64,000 nt of DNA, taken from Diospyros lotus. Lineage: Eukaryota; Streptophyta; Magnoliopsida; Ericales; Ebenaceae. A program made the translations under genes and the position numbers. Each line of letters opens with the position of its first letter. The first letter of the stretch is position 1. The stretch covers positions 49,673,716-49,737,715 of the forward strand of contig NC_068338.1 of the NCBI RefSeq assembly GCF_014633365.1, read 5' to 3'. Under the pieces are notes generated by a model. The model searched no databases. It worked only from the letters and a program-made list of their open reading frames with translations, and had not been told where the DNA came from. This document shows, piece by piece, positions 9,714 through 22,389 of this stretch.

Positions 9714-11768
9714 TAACCACCAGATATATATGTTTTGATCCGTGTAAAATTATTAGTTTTCTGGGGAGTGTTGGGTTGTTGTAATTAAGATGGGTTAAAC
9801 CACTCATTTCGAAGAAATGCCATAGAAATATTTGAACTTTTGTATTTGTGGTGATCACTTCAAAACTTACGCAATTAATCCTTTCATCCACCAAAATGTA
9901 AATAAAAAGTATATTTTTCACCATCTTCTTCTTAATGTATTCTAAAATTACCTGAGCTCAAACAATAAAAAATAAAGAAGAAGGAAAATCTCATTTTCTC
10001 GTGTTGCATGTTCAACTTTCTCTTAAGGAAGAACGAAAAGCTGTTGGTAGCTTAAAACTGAGTAAAAGTGTAAAATAGTATTTAATAATTGTGTTTTCTA
10101 GTGCCATTTTCTCAATGGCTTGTTATTCACAGAAATTAACTCATAATCGTAGATAACTCTAATTACATTACTAGTAGGAGAGTTGGTGATGTATAAGCAC
10201 GGAATTAGTATTATTTCCCTTTTCTTTATTTTGTGTTATTAAAAAATTATAATGTTTAAATAATTTTAATAGAATTTTTAATTTTATTTATGTGAATAAA
10301 TTCATTTAATGAGTGTTATTTCATTATTAATTTTTTTTTGTAGGGTTTAAATAAATTCACTGTAATTTAAATTTTATGCAAGTAAATAAATTTATTTAAT
10401 GGGTGTTCTTTTATTTTTTATTGAAAGGAAATTGTAAAATTTAAAGAAATTCAATATAAATAAACTCATTTAATGGATGCCATTTCATTGTAAGTAAATC
10501 TATTTAATGGATGTCTTCATTTTTCTGTATTTTTGTCATTAAAAGAAATTATAAGATTTTAATGATTTCAGAGTTTGTAAAATTTATTAATGTAAATAAA
10601 ATCATTTATGAGAGTCACATTTTCTCTTATTGGAACGAATTAAAATTTTAGGCTTCTTAATAAATTCATTTATTGAGTGTCCTCTCCTTTTTATTTTTAT
10701 TTTTGTTATTGAAATAAAATTGAAAATTTTAAACAAATTCAATAGCATTTGTAAAATTTATTAATATAAGTAAATTCATTTAATGGATATATATATAGAT
10801 AAAATAAATGGGTAATTAATTGTTTAAATAGAAGATATTAATATTTTAGATTGTACTATATATATGCCATATCATATAGCAGATGTATGCCAACCAAGCT
10901 TTCCCCTGTTCCATTCAATCTCATTCAAAACCCACAACTCTCAACTACTAATCCCCTCCTACACTTTCTTTCACCCAATAAATACACATTCCCTCTTATT
11001 TGAGAATCATATAAGGGTGGTTATTTTTTTTTTTGAATAAAAAGAAAGAAAACAAGAGAAAACTCTTCTCTAGAAGTCGCAATCAAGGGGTGTGGGGAGT
11101 CGTGGAGGAAGGTCGTCAATAGTTAGTACTCTAGTGATACTCCAACGACATTAGGTTGCCAACAATGAATGATTGGGGAGGGAAAATCGAAAAGGAATTA
11201 AGAATTTTTTTCAAATTTTTAAAAAGATACATGAAATTGAATAATCAAATGTATATATTTTTTATTTTGTGATTTGATCACAATAGGAGTTGAATCGTGC
11301 TAGACTCGAACAACTAGCTATAGTCGACACGTAGAAGCCTGAATATATGATATGACTTGCTTGTACATTGCTAAAATATTAGGTAATTCAATTGGAATCT
11401 TCTCCTTCTACCTTGTTTTCATGACTTTGTGACTCGAGTCTCTTTAATTTTAACATTTTTTCTTATTTTATTTTTTATTAAATTGAGTAGATCATTTTAT
11501 AAGTTGTCGTATTGTTATTGTCGGTTCGAATCGTTCGGCCATAATTGAAGTTATATCGTGTTGGACTCAAACTACTGATTACAGCTAACACGTAGAGACC
11601 CAAATGTATGACATGCATTCGTTGTAATCCGCTATAAATCTATTGACAACTTGAGAGTACAACTTCACCGCATCTTTGCTCTATCATCTTATTCTTTCTT
11701 AGTTTTGAACCTTCAAAGAACATGCTTGCCTGGAAATGCTCAATTGCATCGGAGCCAACATGAAAAAG
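9714..11768. other. Spacer between modules U1 and U2
   Basis: It begins with the pseudogene 3' UTR (CTTTCATCC near 9887, also seen after the other units), then AT-rich sequence with the degenerate tandem repeat at 10235-10795. From about 11280 it matches the upstream region of the small gene at 7660-7930 (TCGTGCTAGACTCGAACAAC-like and GACACGTAGA...TATGACATG motifs). No gene seen. Confidence 0.55.
10235..10795. repeat. Degenerate ~70-90 bp tandem repeat
   Basis: About seven imperfect occurrences of AAATTCATTTAATGGGTGT-like words (near 10303, 10386, 10461, 10498, 10598, 10660 and 10776) alternate with AAAATTATAA-type words. Period is irregular. No coding potential. Confidence 0.6.
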
Positions 11769-12868
11769 CAACCAGAAAATAGAGATCTCCATAGAAATTG
11801 AAGCAGTAAAAGGTATCTTCCAAGAGATTAAAACAATCAGAAGGTACATTCATTTCTTTCAATTTAGGTATCAAATGCACATTTTCAATAAGTATTTGGA
11901 GAAATGTTCCTTATACCATCAAAGCTCCTACAAGTTTATAGTTATTTGTTAAAGTGTTGCAAAAATACGTACAATCTAGAAGTTTATAGTTAACCTTGCG
12001 TTTAAGTGTGGATATTTACAGTCAATTATTCATCACTGTTCTTGTTATAGAATTAATCTATATGTTAAAAATTCTGCTGAAGTATAATTTAATGTTTATT
12101 AACACTCTTATTAGAGTTGAGATGGTGCTTAAAATTTTGTCATAAAGAACTTTACTTTTAGTATTTTCCTCTCTTTCTTCCTTAATCTTCTCCCTTTACA
12201 TATATATATATATATATATAATAGTTTATATATGTTAAAGATATGATAGCTGGTTGAGCTATTGATGTATTTTGTTCCCTCAACTATATCATGGCATTTA
12301 AAAGTATAAAATTATATTTCATCTTTGTATATTAATTTCTCTCTTAGGTCTACGTTTTTAATTAAGAAAATATTTATTCTTGATTACTGTTGACGTTCTT
12401 AAAAAAATCAAAGGAATATATATAGATAGATAAAATGAATATGATTTGTTGAGGGTTGCCAGTCAAAACCATTCGTAATTCATTCATTTGTATTTATTGT
12501 AAGAGTATTATTTATTAATATACTTTTATTTTTATTAAAGTATTCATGTCACATAACTTTAGCGGAGATTTTTGCTCCAAAAGTCCACAAAAATAACACC
12601 AAAACTTTACTTGCATCATATATATTCATAATGTTTATTTAGTATGCATTTGCTTTAACTTAATTTTATGCATACATGTAATAATTTATTTTTCTTTTTC
12701 AGAAAATATAGACCGATGGTGGAGCGAGTTTCTAATGGAAGGTTATATATAAGTACAACCTTCTTTCGATTCTCACAAAATGAAGAGCCTCTTATGATGA
12801 AGATGTCCTTCAAAGAATTTAGATATGTTAAAGAACTACTCAACACAAGTCTCATAATTCCTTGTTAA
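11769..12868 (+). pseudogene. Small two-exon gene, module U2 (one stop in exon 1)
   Basis: Same unrecognised family. Exon 1 is 11769-11813 (ATG AAA AAG start; donor GGTATC). Exon 2 runs from 12703, after TTTTTCAG, to the stop at 12866-12868. The junction phase is two, giving K-R-K as in U1. Exon 2 encodes a basic stretch with a short hydrophobic end (SLIIPC). The single visible defect is TGA in exon 1 at the codon where B copies have CGA, compatible with one CpG transition. U1 has TGA at the same site, so the stop may be ancestral to both, or my exon 1 frame may be wrong. The intron is about 890 bp against about 240 in U1. It lies upstream of the intact TZF gene at 13851. Confidence 0.4.
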
Positions 12869-13281
12869 GATCTTTCTCGCAATATGATGGGTGGCTTCAG
12901 CTAGTTTCTTTGATCATAGGGTGAGATCTCCCAAACGGGGTTGGGGATCAAATGGACAGCCCTAAGTAAGAAGCAGCTGGTAATTAATCTTTCTAAACTC
13001 TCCTACTACTTACTAATCTACTGTAGGTTGGATGGATGCATGCATGCCACATATTAATTAATTGCTCTATTTTTGTTCAAAATTCTCACACGTGCTAGTT
13101 GAGAAATAGCGACAAAGTCTGTTTTGAAATTCCTTCTTATCTCCGTCCCCAAGCTGCTTTCCTCCATTTAATTTATAAATGAAAAAGAAAATTATAAAAT
13201 ATGAAGTCTTCTTCTCCAAATTGACTACTAGCTGACCGACACAGAAGTCCATATGAGGCAACAGCCAGTGTACGGGCTTCA

Positions 13282-13430
13282 CACGTGTAAGAGGGCATTG
13301 TCATCCTATTTTGTTTCGTTTTCCAATTTTCTTCATTATTGCCGTCAAGGTTCATTCCACTATACTACACTACTCGTCACCATGGGTTGAGTTGTAACCC
13401 TGGTTGAATCAGTTCTTGGCTTTATAAATA
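13282..13430 (+). promoter_or_regulatory. Promoter of TZF gene 2: G-box and TATA box
   Basis: CACGTG (13282-13287, within CACACGTGTAAGA) and TATAAATA (13423-13430) sit in blocks conserved with the gene 1 promoter. This leaves a 5' UTR of roughly 390 bases, unusually long compared with gene 1. Confidence 0.65.
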
Positions 13431-13502
13431 TAGGGCAGACTCTCACAGTCTCACTCACTGAAATCCACTGAGCTTTCTTTCTGATCTAGCTAGCTATATA
13501 TA

Positions 13503-13606
13503 TTTGCTACCATTGCCTCTCAGCTTCTCTGCCCTAGCTAGCACAAACTTTTGATTTGCTACCATTGCCTCTCAGCTTCTCTTCCCTAGCTAGCACAAAC
13601 TTTTGA
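13503..13606. repeat. 52-bp tandem duplication in the TZF gene 2 5' UTR
   Basis: Two adjacent copies starting TTTGCTACCATTGCCTC differ at one or two positions. Gene 1 lacks the duplication, which helps explain the longer leader here. Confidence 0.85.
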
Positions 13607-13850
13607 TCATATATATATATATATATCGCCCAGTTTTTAACATTCCCATACATACATATATATATATATATACACACGCACATCTTTGAAGCCCATTCAG
13701 ATCATCTCTAAGACCCTAGCTAGAGATTGGTTCGTACGTGCATGCCTATAGAAAAGTATAAGCAGCTGATTTCTCTGATAGTATACATATATTTGCAGTG
13801 CTCTTTGATCTGTGTGGAGATCGAAGCTTCGTGTTAATTTATATACGAAT

Positions 13851-14558
13851 ATGGCGTCAGAAATGTTGAACTCAGATAACCCAGCTTTCTATGAATTCTC
13901 TGAGCAGGAGCTAACCCGGATCGACCCCAGGCGCTGCCCCGACCTCTTCGACAGAACCATATACGAATCCGATGAATTTCGGATGTATGGGTTCAAGATC
14001 AAGCAGTGTCCGAGGAGGCGGCGGCACGAGTGGACACAGTGTCCCTTCGCTCACCGCGGTGAGAAGGCACGCCGGCGAGATCCCCGAAGATACAACTACG
14101 CCGCCGTGCCCTGCCCGGACTACCGCGAAGACGGAGAATGCATCAGGGGGGACACTTGCCAATTCGCCCATGGGGTCTTCGAGTACTGGCTGCACCCCGA
14201 TAAGTACCGTACTCGCCTATGCCATGCCGGCGAGTTGTGCGACAGAAGGGTCTGTTTCTTCGCACACTCGCTGGCGGAGCTTAGGCACCACAACAACGGC
14301 CGTCAGCCTGTCCAGGCCGTCGGTGAACCATCACAGCGGAGAAGATGGCACCGCGGTGGAGAAGCCTCGACGTCGGCGGCAATGCAACAAAGGCCGAGCG
14401 AGGGTACTTCCAGCTGGGGCAGCAACCCTGATTTTTTGGCCAGCTTAAGCGGCTTAACGATCAGGGAAGGTGATCGGACGGCAAGGGGTGTCCCGCGTCG
14501 ATCGGGGCAGCAATCAAATGCCCCTGATATAGGGTGGATTGCTGATCTGGTGGATTAA
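13851..14558 (+). CDS. RR-TZF CCCH zinc finger protein (gene 2)
   Basis: This is a 235-residue intronless paralogue of the gene at 5495. The RR region has C53-H59-C64-H68. Finger 1 has C88, C97, C103, H107 (C-X8-C-X5-C-X3-H), and after 16 residues finger 2 has C124, C130, C135, H139 (C-X5-C-X4-C-X3-H). All ligands are intact, with [10 protein letters not shown] between the fingers as in the family. The tail has a Ser/Arg-rich segment, the [16 protein letters not shown] block and the terminal [11 protein letters not shown]. The expected role is mRNA binding and turnover or translational control in the cytoplasm. The start is the ATG at 13851, giving MASEMLNS; an upstream in-frame codon at 13812 adds 13 unconserved residues and is not used here. 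Upstream lies the small gene U2. Confidence 0.94.
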   Translation: MASEMLNSDNPAFYEFSEQELTRIDPRRCPDLFDRTIYESDEFRMYGFKIKQCPRRRRHEWTQCPFAHRGEKARRRDPRRYNYAAVPCPDYREDGECIRGDTCQFAHGVFEYWLHPDKYRTRLCHAGELCDRRVCFFAHSLAELRHHNNGRQPVQAVGEPSQRRRWHRGGEASTSAAMQQRPSEGTSSWGSNPDFLASLSGLTIREGDRTARGVPRRSGQQSNAPDIGWIADLVD

Positions 14559-16860
14559 TAACCACCAGATATTTATGTTTTACAATGTATAAAGATTATT
14601 TTCCGGCCGGGGGAAGTACTGGGATCTTGTACCATGGATTAAACCCATTCATTCTATAACAATGCTCTAATATTATTTCAGCATTTGTATCAAAGCTTCT
14701 GTAAATAATCTTTTCATCCATCAGAATGTTTAATATATATATATATATATATATATAGTATATATTTTTCACCATCTTCTTCATAATGTATTCCAAATTA
14801 ACGTGAGCACAAGAATGAGAGGAAAAGAAATCTCATTAATTAAGAGCAAAGAAAAAACACAAAATCTAAAGTTCTATTGAATTTAGAAAATAAAAAATTC
14901 AGTTTTTTTTTTTAATTTTTTAACTTTATACTGTGAATTAAAAAAAAAAAAAATCCTTTCAAATGAGAATGCTATGACTTTAAGACATAACATATTAAGA
15001 TATCATTGACTATAAATTTAAAATTAAAAACTAAAAAAAATATTTTATAAAACTGAAAGAAAGCTATTTTTCCGCACGTTGCACGTTCAACTTTAAACCA
15101 AAAGCTATTGTTCTGCTGTTGTTATCAATGCGAGTGACTAATTTAGTTACATCATATTTTAATTTTTCTTATTTTTATTTTAATATTTTTGTATGTTTAT
15201 CTTTTATTTTTTTTTTACCTAAAAACCAACCAAAAAATGGAAGACATTTTTCCTTATAATAGACCCTTTAGCCTTTATTTTTTTAAAATAATGATAGATC
15301 TAGGGAAAGAGAGGGGGAGAGGCTATTTTAGATATTTAAAAAAAATTAGAAATGGTTATCTAATGATGGGATAAAATCTCATGAGTTTTCAAAAATTATG
15401 AGAAATTTTATTTTAAAAAATACCAAGATATCATGTATAATTATTGAGATGAGTGTAATTATCTCTTTATTTTACCAATATCTTAAAAAGAGAAATTTAG
15501 ACAAACATAATAATAATATATTTATTGTCTAAAACAAATAACATACACTGCCATTAAAAAAAAGAATAGAAAAAACAATCTGTAAGTCGAAATTTTGGGA
15601 AAAAAAAGAAGAAGTAAGGTGTCAATTGATAGAACCTTTATTTTTAATTTATATTTTCAATTTGCTATATTGGGTTTTGCTTTTAATTTATGAAATTGAA
15701 AAAACAGAAATTGGGTTTTGATTCTTTTGGATTTTCAATCACCAGCTAAGTTGCTTTCACATATATTTAACGAAAATGATATTTAGATACTTAATTTTGA
15801 GATCTAGAGTGATGTTTTATATTAATGTGTTATATATTTATATTGTTATGACATAAAATATAATATATTAGTGTAAAAATATTAATCTAAATGTTAATTA
15901 AAATTAAATGTACAAATAATATTTTTGTATATTTAATTTGTTATGTGATGTGACATCACCAATTGAATGTGCTATTTGATTTATTTTTATTTGAATCGAA
16001 TCGAATGGAAATGTAGTGGGACATTTCATTTGCTTTTAGATAGTCTTCCAATTTGTGGTGTTTGGGAGACAGATAAAAGGTGGCTGGGAAAATAAATAAA
16101 TTAATTCAGTTACTTTTTATTAAGGTTGTTCTATATATAATTGGTAGGAAGGTATTTTTTATTTTTTAAATTACAGAATCAAATCTTCTTAAACACAAAA
16201 TTTACATGTAGAAAATAAATCATCATCACAATGCAAAGCGTGCACGGATACTATTGCATTTGCATTGAGAGAACCAAAGATGCTCCCAAAAATATTATTA
16301 AATCAAGAGATGTTTATGTAAAAAGAAAGAAAATATGTAACCGACTTGTCATAAATTAGATACACATTCTTCGACAAAATATAATAATACAATCTGAATA
16401 AAAATCTGAAATTAAAAATAAACTTATCTATACATATGTGTTTAGAAATATTAATAGCACTAATATTTTACATATAAAAAACTCTATATATATCTTAGGT
16501 TTTCGTCCCTAATTCAAATATATAATCCAAAAAAAATAATTCTTGTTGATAAAAAAAATTCATAAAAAAATATTATGTAATAAAAAAGCACAAAATGACG
16601 GTTCTTTTTAGGATCTTCATGCTCTTTTAGTAAAAATCTTTTGATTTCTTTTCCCTAAAATATGTAACTATGGCTCGTAAAAGCCTAAATATATGGTTCA
16701 TGTATATGTTGTCAATTTTTAAAATAAATTATTAAAGAATTCTATTAATGTCTTTGTCTCTCTTTTTTTATTTTTTTTCAGAACTTTACATTTATTAGTT
16801 TCGATCGTAATAGAAGTTTAATTGTATCAAACTCAAATTGCTAGCTGTAATTGACATGTA
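14559..16860. repeat. 3' flank of TZF gene 2, shared with later units
   Basis: After the 3' UTR (CTTTTCATCCATCAGAATG near 14710), the sequence from about 15115 to 16800 is clearly homologous to the flanks at 18400-20100, 21780-22330, 27530-29300, 30790-31790 and 36990-38760. It marks the edge of the duplicating module. It is AT-rich with poly-A/T runs; no gene seen. CATGCATG at 16877-16884 belongs to the next small-gene promoter. Confidence 0.65.
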
Positions 16861-16884
16861 TAAGCCAGGTGTATGACATGCATG
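16850..16884 (+). promoter_or_regulatory. RY-type promoter block of small gene A1
   Basis: A block reading TTGACATGTATAAGCC then GTATGACATGCATGC is repeated in front of every copy of the small gene (with TTGACACGTA in B copies). It combines an ACGT-type core (in B copies) with CATGCATG at 16877-16884. Corresponding RY sites include 20395-20402. Seed regulation is an inference from motif type only. Confidence 0.5.
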
Positions 16885-17046
16885 CTTTGTTAATAGCTAT
16901 AAATTTATTAACTTTGGAAACAAACTTCATATGTCTAAATTTTCTTCTTCTATCCTCTTATTGAAATATCTATTGTGTTTCTCAATTTTGAGCCTTGAAA
17001 AGACCATGTTCGATTGGAGTAGTTCAATTGAATCTGAACCAAGACG

Positions 17047-17514
17047 ATGAAAGAGCAAACAGAAAATGAAGATCTCCCTGAAGATCAAAGCATTCGATCC
17101 CTGAAAGGTACGCCTCAATTTTCTTTCTCGTTGCGAGTAGAAGAAATAAATTTTTAAGAGTTCTTTCCTTATCATCACACTGTGCATGATATCATTTGTG
17201 CATCTTCCTTTCTCTTTTCTTTTTTTTTTTGTTTTTGCTAGGTTGTGCTTTTTCATTTTATATATTAAGGAAAACGAGATGATAAAATCGAATATAGATT
17301 TTTAATAATTATGTCATATATTAATACATATTTTCATTTGTTTACTTAAAAATATGTCACACACGCATGTATATTTTTTCAGGAGTACTGTGGATCGAGT
17401 GTGGAAACAGCCTCTTTGCAAAAAAGGATAAGGGAAAGTTTGCATAAAGATGCGAAACTCAGAAGGAATGATAACCATTATGGTTTACCTTCTGACAATC
17501 TTGACTACCCTTAG
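17047..17514 (+). pseudogene. Small two-exon gene, unit A1
   Basis: Exon 1 starts at ATG 17047 (MKEQTENEDLPEDQSIRSLK) and ends at donor GGTACG (17107/17108). Exon 2 begins at 17383 after TTTTTTCAG. Relative to U1, U2 and the 63.7 kb copy, exon 1 has about 8 extra bases before the donor. The predicted splice therefore enters exon 2 in the wrong frame and meets a stop soon. The homologous exon 2 frame (SSVETASLQ, then KDAKLRRND) is open to 17514 but lacks the hydrophobic tail seen in B copies. Probably non-functional, although the GT donor and AG acceptor are intact. I do not recognise the family. Confidence 0.45.
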
Positions 17515-20500
17515 GCCTTGTTAGGATCTCCCTCGCAATGTTTTTGGTCTCTTTTAGGTATATTTGTTGTTCGTACGCCATGAGAGACCAAGCAAGCATT
17601 AGCGAATTTGGGGAGAGAAATCCGAGGGGACCCCCAGCTTACAGGCACTGCATTTTCTACAAGATAATTACCTTGAGTTGGTCGGGAGTTGCAATGTGTC
17701 TGTGATACTCCATGGGAGAGCTCCTGAATACAAGCATACGAGATGCGATAAATTTATAGCTTCAAGCTTGAAGCTTCTTCTGTAATTAATCCTTTCATCC
17801 ATGAAAATGTAAATGGAACATATATATCTATCGAGGTCTCTCTCTATATTGCAATAATATATAGAAATGGTTACTTTATTTAGTACTGTTCACATTTAGT
17901 AATTATAGTAACATATATGTATTCACGAAAATTGAACTCCAACCAGAGAGTAAAAACCCATACAGAAAGATATCAAGAAATTGCACTATCAGGCAACCAA
18001 CAGCCACTCCAATTTGCAAGATCTGTATCAAAATCAAGATCAAGAAAAACACCACCAAGCAACCACCAGAAGGCCTTATCGAACAGAACAAAATCATCAC
18101 CAGAAACCAAAGTGAATTAATTAAGATGTATAAACTATGATGCACGAAAATGTTTCGGGGGTCATTTAGGCATTTTTTAATTTTTTTTGTTTCTAAAATG
18201 CAAAAAAACTTTTCTAGCCCCTTTTTGCAATTTTTGATTGAACTTTTATTTTTTCTATTTTTCTTTTATTTTATTATTTTGGATATGAAAAGGGGAGTTT
18301 TATTTTCAATACCTTTTGTGAACAATTTTATTTTCTTCCCCTCCCGTCTGATGGAGAGGATAAGAAAGTAAGAAAAAGAAAAAAAAACATATATTATTAT
18401 TTAGTTATAATGCGAGTGACTAATTTAGTTACAATATCATATTTTAATTATTATTATTTTAATATTTTTGTATGTTTATCATTATTTTTTTACAAAAAAC
18501 CAACCAAAAAAAGGAAGATATTTTTTCTCTATAATAACCCCTTTAATCTTTATTTTTGTTAAATAATGATAGACCTAGGGAGATAGAGGAGAGGGTATTT
18601 TAGATATTTTAAAAAATTAACAACAGTTATCTAATGATGGGATAAAGTCTCATGAATTTTCAAAAATTAAGAGAGATTTGTATAATTTTAAAAAATACCT
18701 AGACATTATGCATAAATTCACCTAATTTTAATTGAGATGGGTGTAACTGTAATTATCTCTTTATTTTACCAATATCTTCAAAAGAGAAATTTAGACAACA
18801 TAATATATATATATATATATATATAGTCAATAACATATAACATACACTGCCATTCAAAAAAAAAAAAAAAAGAATAGAAAAAACAATTTGTAAGTTGTAA
18901 CTCCAAATTTTGGAAAAAATAAAGAGTTGTAACTCGAAATTTTGTTTTTAATTTATGAAATTGAAAAAATTCTGATTGACAACTTTATGTTTATTTTTAA
19001 TTTTGTATTTTTTAAAATAAATTTCTTGTCCTAGCCCTACCACCCTACCGTGGATGTGATTATTATTATTATTTTCTTGTAACTAAAAATTCATAACACA
19101 AAAAAAGCAAAACTGTATTCAAATAAAGTTAGGGCATATGGTGGATGTGATTATTGTATTAATGTATTATATATTTGTGTTGGTATGATATAGAATATAA
19201 TATATTAATGTAAAAATATTACTCCAAATGTATTATTTGAATTGAATTGAATGTGGTTGGACATTTCATTTGTGCCGTTTCAGAAAAAAATTGCTTTTAG
19301 ATAGTCTTCCAATTTGTGTTGATGACTGGGGATTTGGGAGGTAGATAAAAGGTGGCTGGGAAAATAAATTATTTAATTTAGTTCCTTATTATTAAGGTTG
19401 TAGTATAGTTGGTAGGAGGGTATTTTTTATTTTTTAAAATACAGAATTGAATCTTCTTAAACACAAAATTTACTGGTAGAAAATAGATTGTGATCACAAT
19501 GCAAAGCGTGCACGTCTACCATTGCATTGAGAGAACCAATGATATTCCCAAGAATATTATTAAATCGAGACCCTATCATAAATTAGATTTAAATATGTAA
19601 TATGTTCCCAAGACTATATTCCATTTGGGATATAGAAGGGTCTATGTAAAAAAAGAAAAGAAAATATGTATCTGACCCTATCATAAATTAGATTTACATT
19701 TTTTTGAAAAAAATATACTAATCCTATCTTTATAAAAATCTAAAATTAAAAATAAACTTATCTATACATATGTGTTTAGAAATATTAATAAGACTAATAT
19801 TTTATAATCCAAAAAAATTAATTCTTGTTGATAAAAGAAAATCACAAAAAAATATGATATAGTAAAAAAAAAGTACAAGAGGACTTTTTTTAAGATCTTC
19901 ACACTCTCCTAATAAAGATATTTTGATTTCTTTTCCGTAAAATAAGTAACTACAGCTCGTAAAAGTCTAAGTGTATGGTGCATGCATCCGTTATCAATTT
20001 CTAAATAAATAATTGAGAAATTCTATTAAAGTTTTTATCTCCTCTTTTTTCACAACTTTACTTTTAGCAGTTTCATTTGTAATAGAAGTTTAATCGTATC
20101 AAACTCAAATTGCTAGCTATAGTTGACACGTACTTTTATCATTTTAAGTCGTAATAGAAGTTCAATCGTATCAAACTTAAATTGCTAGCTGTAATTCTAT
20201 TAAAGTTTTTATCTCATTTTTTTTCACAACTTTACTTTTAGCAGTTTCAGTTATAATAGAAATTTAATCGTATCAAACTCAAATTGCTAACTGTAGTTGA
20301 CACATACTTTTATCAATTTCAGTTATAATAGAAGTTCAATCGTATCAAACTCAAATTGCTAGCTGTAATTGACACGTATAAGCCAGGTGTATGACATGCA
20401 TGCTTTGTTAACCGCTATAAATTTATTAACCTCGGAAACAAACTTCATGTGTCTAAATTTTCTTCTTCTATCCTCTTATTGCCTCACCTATTATGTTTCT

Positions 20501-20563
20501 TAATTTTGAACCTTGAAAGAACATGTTTGCCTGGAATTGTTCACTTGAATCCGAACCAAGACG
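17515..20563. repeat. A1 downstream region and B1 upstream region
   Basis: 17640-17760 keeps a conserved frame containing CNVSV and APEYKHTRCD, also present in the other five units. 17775-17812 (TAATCCTTTCATCCATG) is the remnant of the TZF 3' UTR, the TZF body being absent. 18150-20050 is the shared AT-rich flank. 20060-20370 holds four copies of a promoter segment (ATCGTATCAAACTCAAATTG). No intact gene. Confidence 0.55.
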
Positions 20564-21041
20564 ATGGAAGAGCAAACAGAAAGTGAAGATCTCCTTGGAG
20601 ATCGAAGCATTGGATCCCTAAAAGGTACACCTCAATTTACTTTCTCTTGTTGCAAGTAGAAGAAATAAATCTTTAAGAGTTCTTTCTTGATCATCACACT
20701 CTGCATCATATCATTTGTGCATCTTCCTTTCTTTTTTTCTTTTTTGTTTTTTGTTTTTGTTAGGTTGTTCTTGTTTTCATTTTATGTATTAGGGAAATCA
20801 AGATCATAAAATCGAATATAGATTTTTAGTAGTTATGTCATATATTAATGCATGTTTCATTTGTTTACTTAAGAATATGTCACACACACATATATTTTTT
20901 TAGGAGCGTGGATCGAGCGTGGAAACAGCCTCTTTGCAAACGAAGATAAGGGAAAGCTTGCATAAAATGCAACGCTTAGAAGGAATGGTAATCATCATGG
21001 TTTACCTTCTAACCGTCTTGGCTACCCTTATACCTTGTTAG
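20564..21041 (+). pseudogene. Small two-exon gene, unit B1
   Basis: Exon 1 starts at ATG 20564 (MEEQTESEDLLGDRSIGSLK), donor GGTACA. Exon 2 begins at 20904 after TTTTTTAG. In the homologous frame exon 2 reads ERGSSVETASLQTKIRESLH and ends in a hydrophobic tail VIIMVYLLTVLATLIPC before TAG at 21039-21041. As in A1, the extra bases in exon 1 put the two exons out of frame at the visible splice sites. A frame-restoring alternative splice cannot be excluded. The hydrophobic tail would suit a membrane-anchored micro-protein. Near-identical copies are B2 and B3. Confidence 0.45.
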
Positions 21042-21082
21042 GATCTCCCTCGCAATGCTGTTGGTTTCTTTAAGTAAATTCG

Positions 21083-21265
21083 TTGCTGGTACGGCATAAG
21101 AGACCAAGTAAGGCATTAGCGAATTTGGGGAGAGAAATCCGGGGATCCCCAACTAACAGGCACTGCTTTTCTACAACCTTGAGTTGGTCGATCGGCATTT
21201 GCAACGTGTCTGTGTTACGCCAAGGGGGAGCTCCAGAATACAAGCACACGAGCTGCGACGGATAG
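21083..21265 (+). other. Conserved downstream open frame of unit B1
   Basis: A 60-codon frame opening at a CTG and ending SCDG-stop, also present in B2 (30097-30279) and B3 (39584-39766). A-type units share its second half (CNVSV...APEYKHT) in another register. It could be a decayed third exon of the small gene. There is no ATG start and no recognised domain. Confidence 0.3.
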
Positions 21266-22389
21266 CTTCAAGCTTGAAGTTTCTTCTGTAATTAATCCTT
21301 TCATCCATGAAAATGTAAATGGAGCATATATATCTTTCGACGTCTCTCTCTATATTGCAATAATATATAGAAATGGTTACTTTATTTAGTGTTCACAGTT
21401 ATTAGTAATTATAGTAACATATATGTAGTCATGAACACAAACAATAAACATAAAAAATAACTCCAACCAGAGAGTAAAAACCCATAGAAAAGACATCAAG
21501 AAATTGCAACTATCAGGAAACCAAAAGCCACTCCAATTCGCAAGATCTGAATCGAAATCAAGATCAACAAAAACACCACCAAGCCAAGGCCTTATCGAAT
21601 AGAACAAAATCATCATCCGAAACCAAAGTGAGTTATGATATAGAAGTTACTTTGTACGGAAATGTCTCCGGAGTCGTTTTGGTATTTTTAAAATATTTTT
21701 ATTTTTAGAAAATGGAAAACGTTTTAAAACTGTTTCTGTAATTTTTGAAATGTTTTTGAGACCGTTTTGTAATAGACTTAAGGAAAAAGAGGGGGAGAGA
21801 GTATTTTAGATATTTTAAAAAATTAACAATGGTTATCTAATGATGGGATAAAGTCACATGAGTTTTCAAAAATTGTGAGAGATTTATATTATTTTAAAAA
21901 ATTCCAAGATATCGTGCATAATTGAGATGGGTGTAATTACCTCTTTATTTTACCAATATCTTAAAAAGAGAAATTTAGACAAATATAATAGTTATAAATT
22001 TATTGTCAATAACAAGTAACATACACTGCCATTCAAAAAAAAAAAAGAAAAAGAAAGAATAGAAAAAAACAATTTGTAAGTCGAAATTTTGGAAACAAAG
22101 ATAAAAAGTAGGGTGTCATCTTATAGAGCTTTTATTTTTACTTTATATTTTCAATTTTCTAAGTAGGGTTTTGTTTTTAATTTATGAAATTGAAAAAACA
22201 TAAATTTTGTTTTGATTCTTTTGGAATTTCAATCACCAGGTAAGTTGCTTTCACGCTACATATTTAATGAAAATGCTATTTAGATATTTTATTTTGAGAT
22301 TTAGAGTGATATGTATATTTATATGAATACATATACACATATTACTCAAAATTTGTCAAAAATTTTGAGTAATATGTGTATTATTGCGT
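21266..22389. repeat. B1 downstream flank with rearranged end
   Basis: It includes the TZF 3' UTR remnant (near 21290-21320) and the shared flank to about 22320. At 22321-22380 about 460 bp present in B2 (31331-31791) is replaced by a 43-bp copy of 22453-22495 followed by its inverted partial copy. This makes a perfect 19-bp hairpin (22335-22353 with 22361-22379). Confidence 0.7.
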
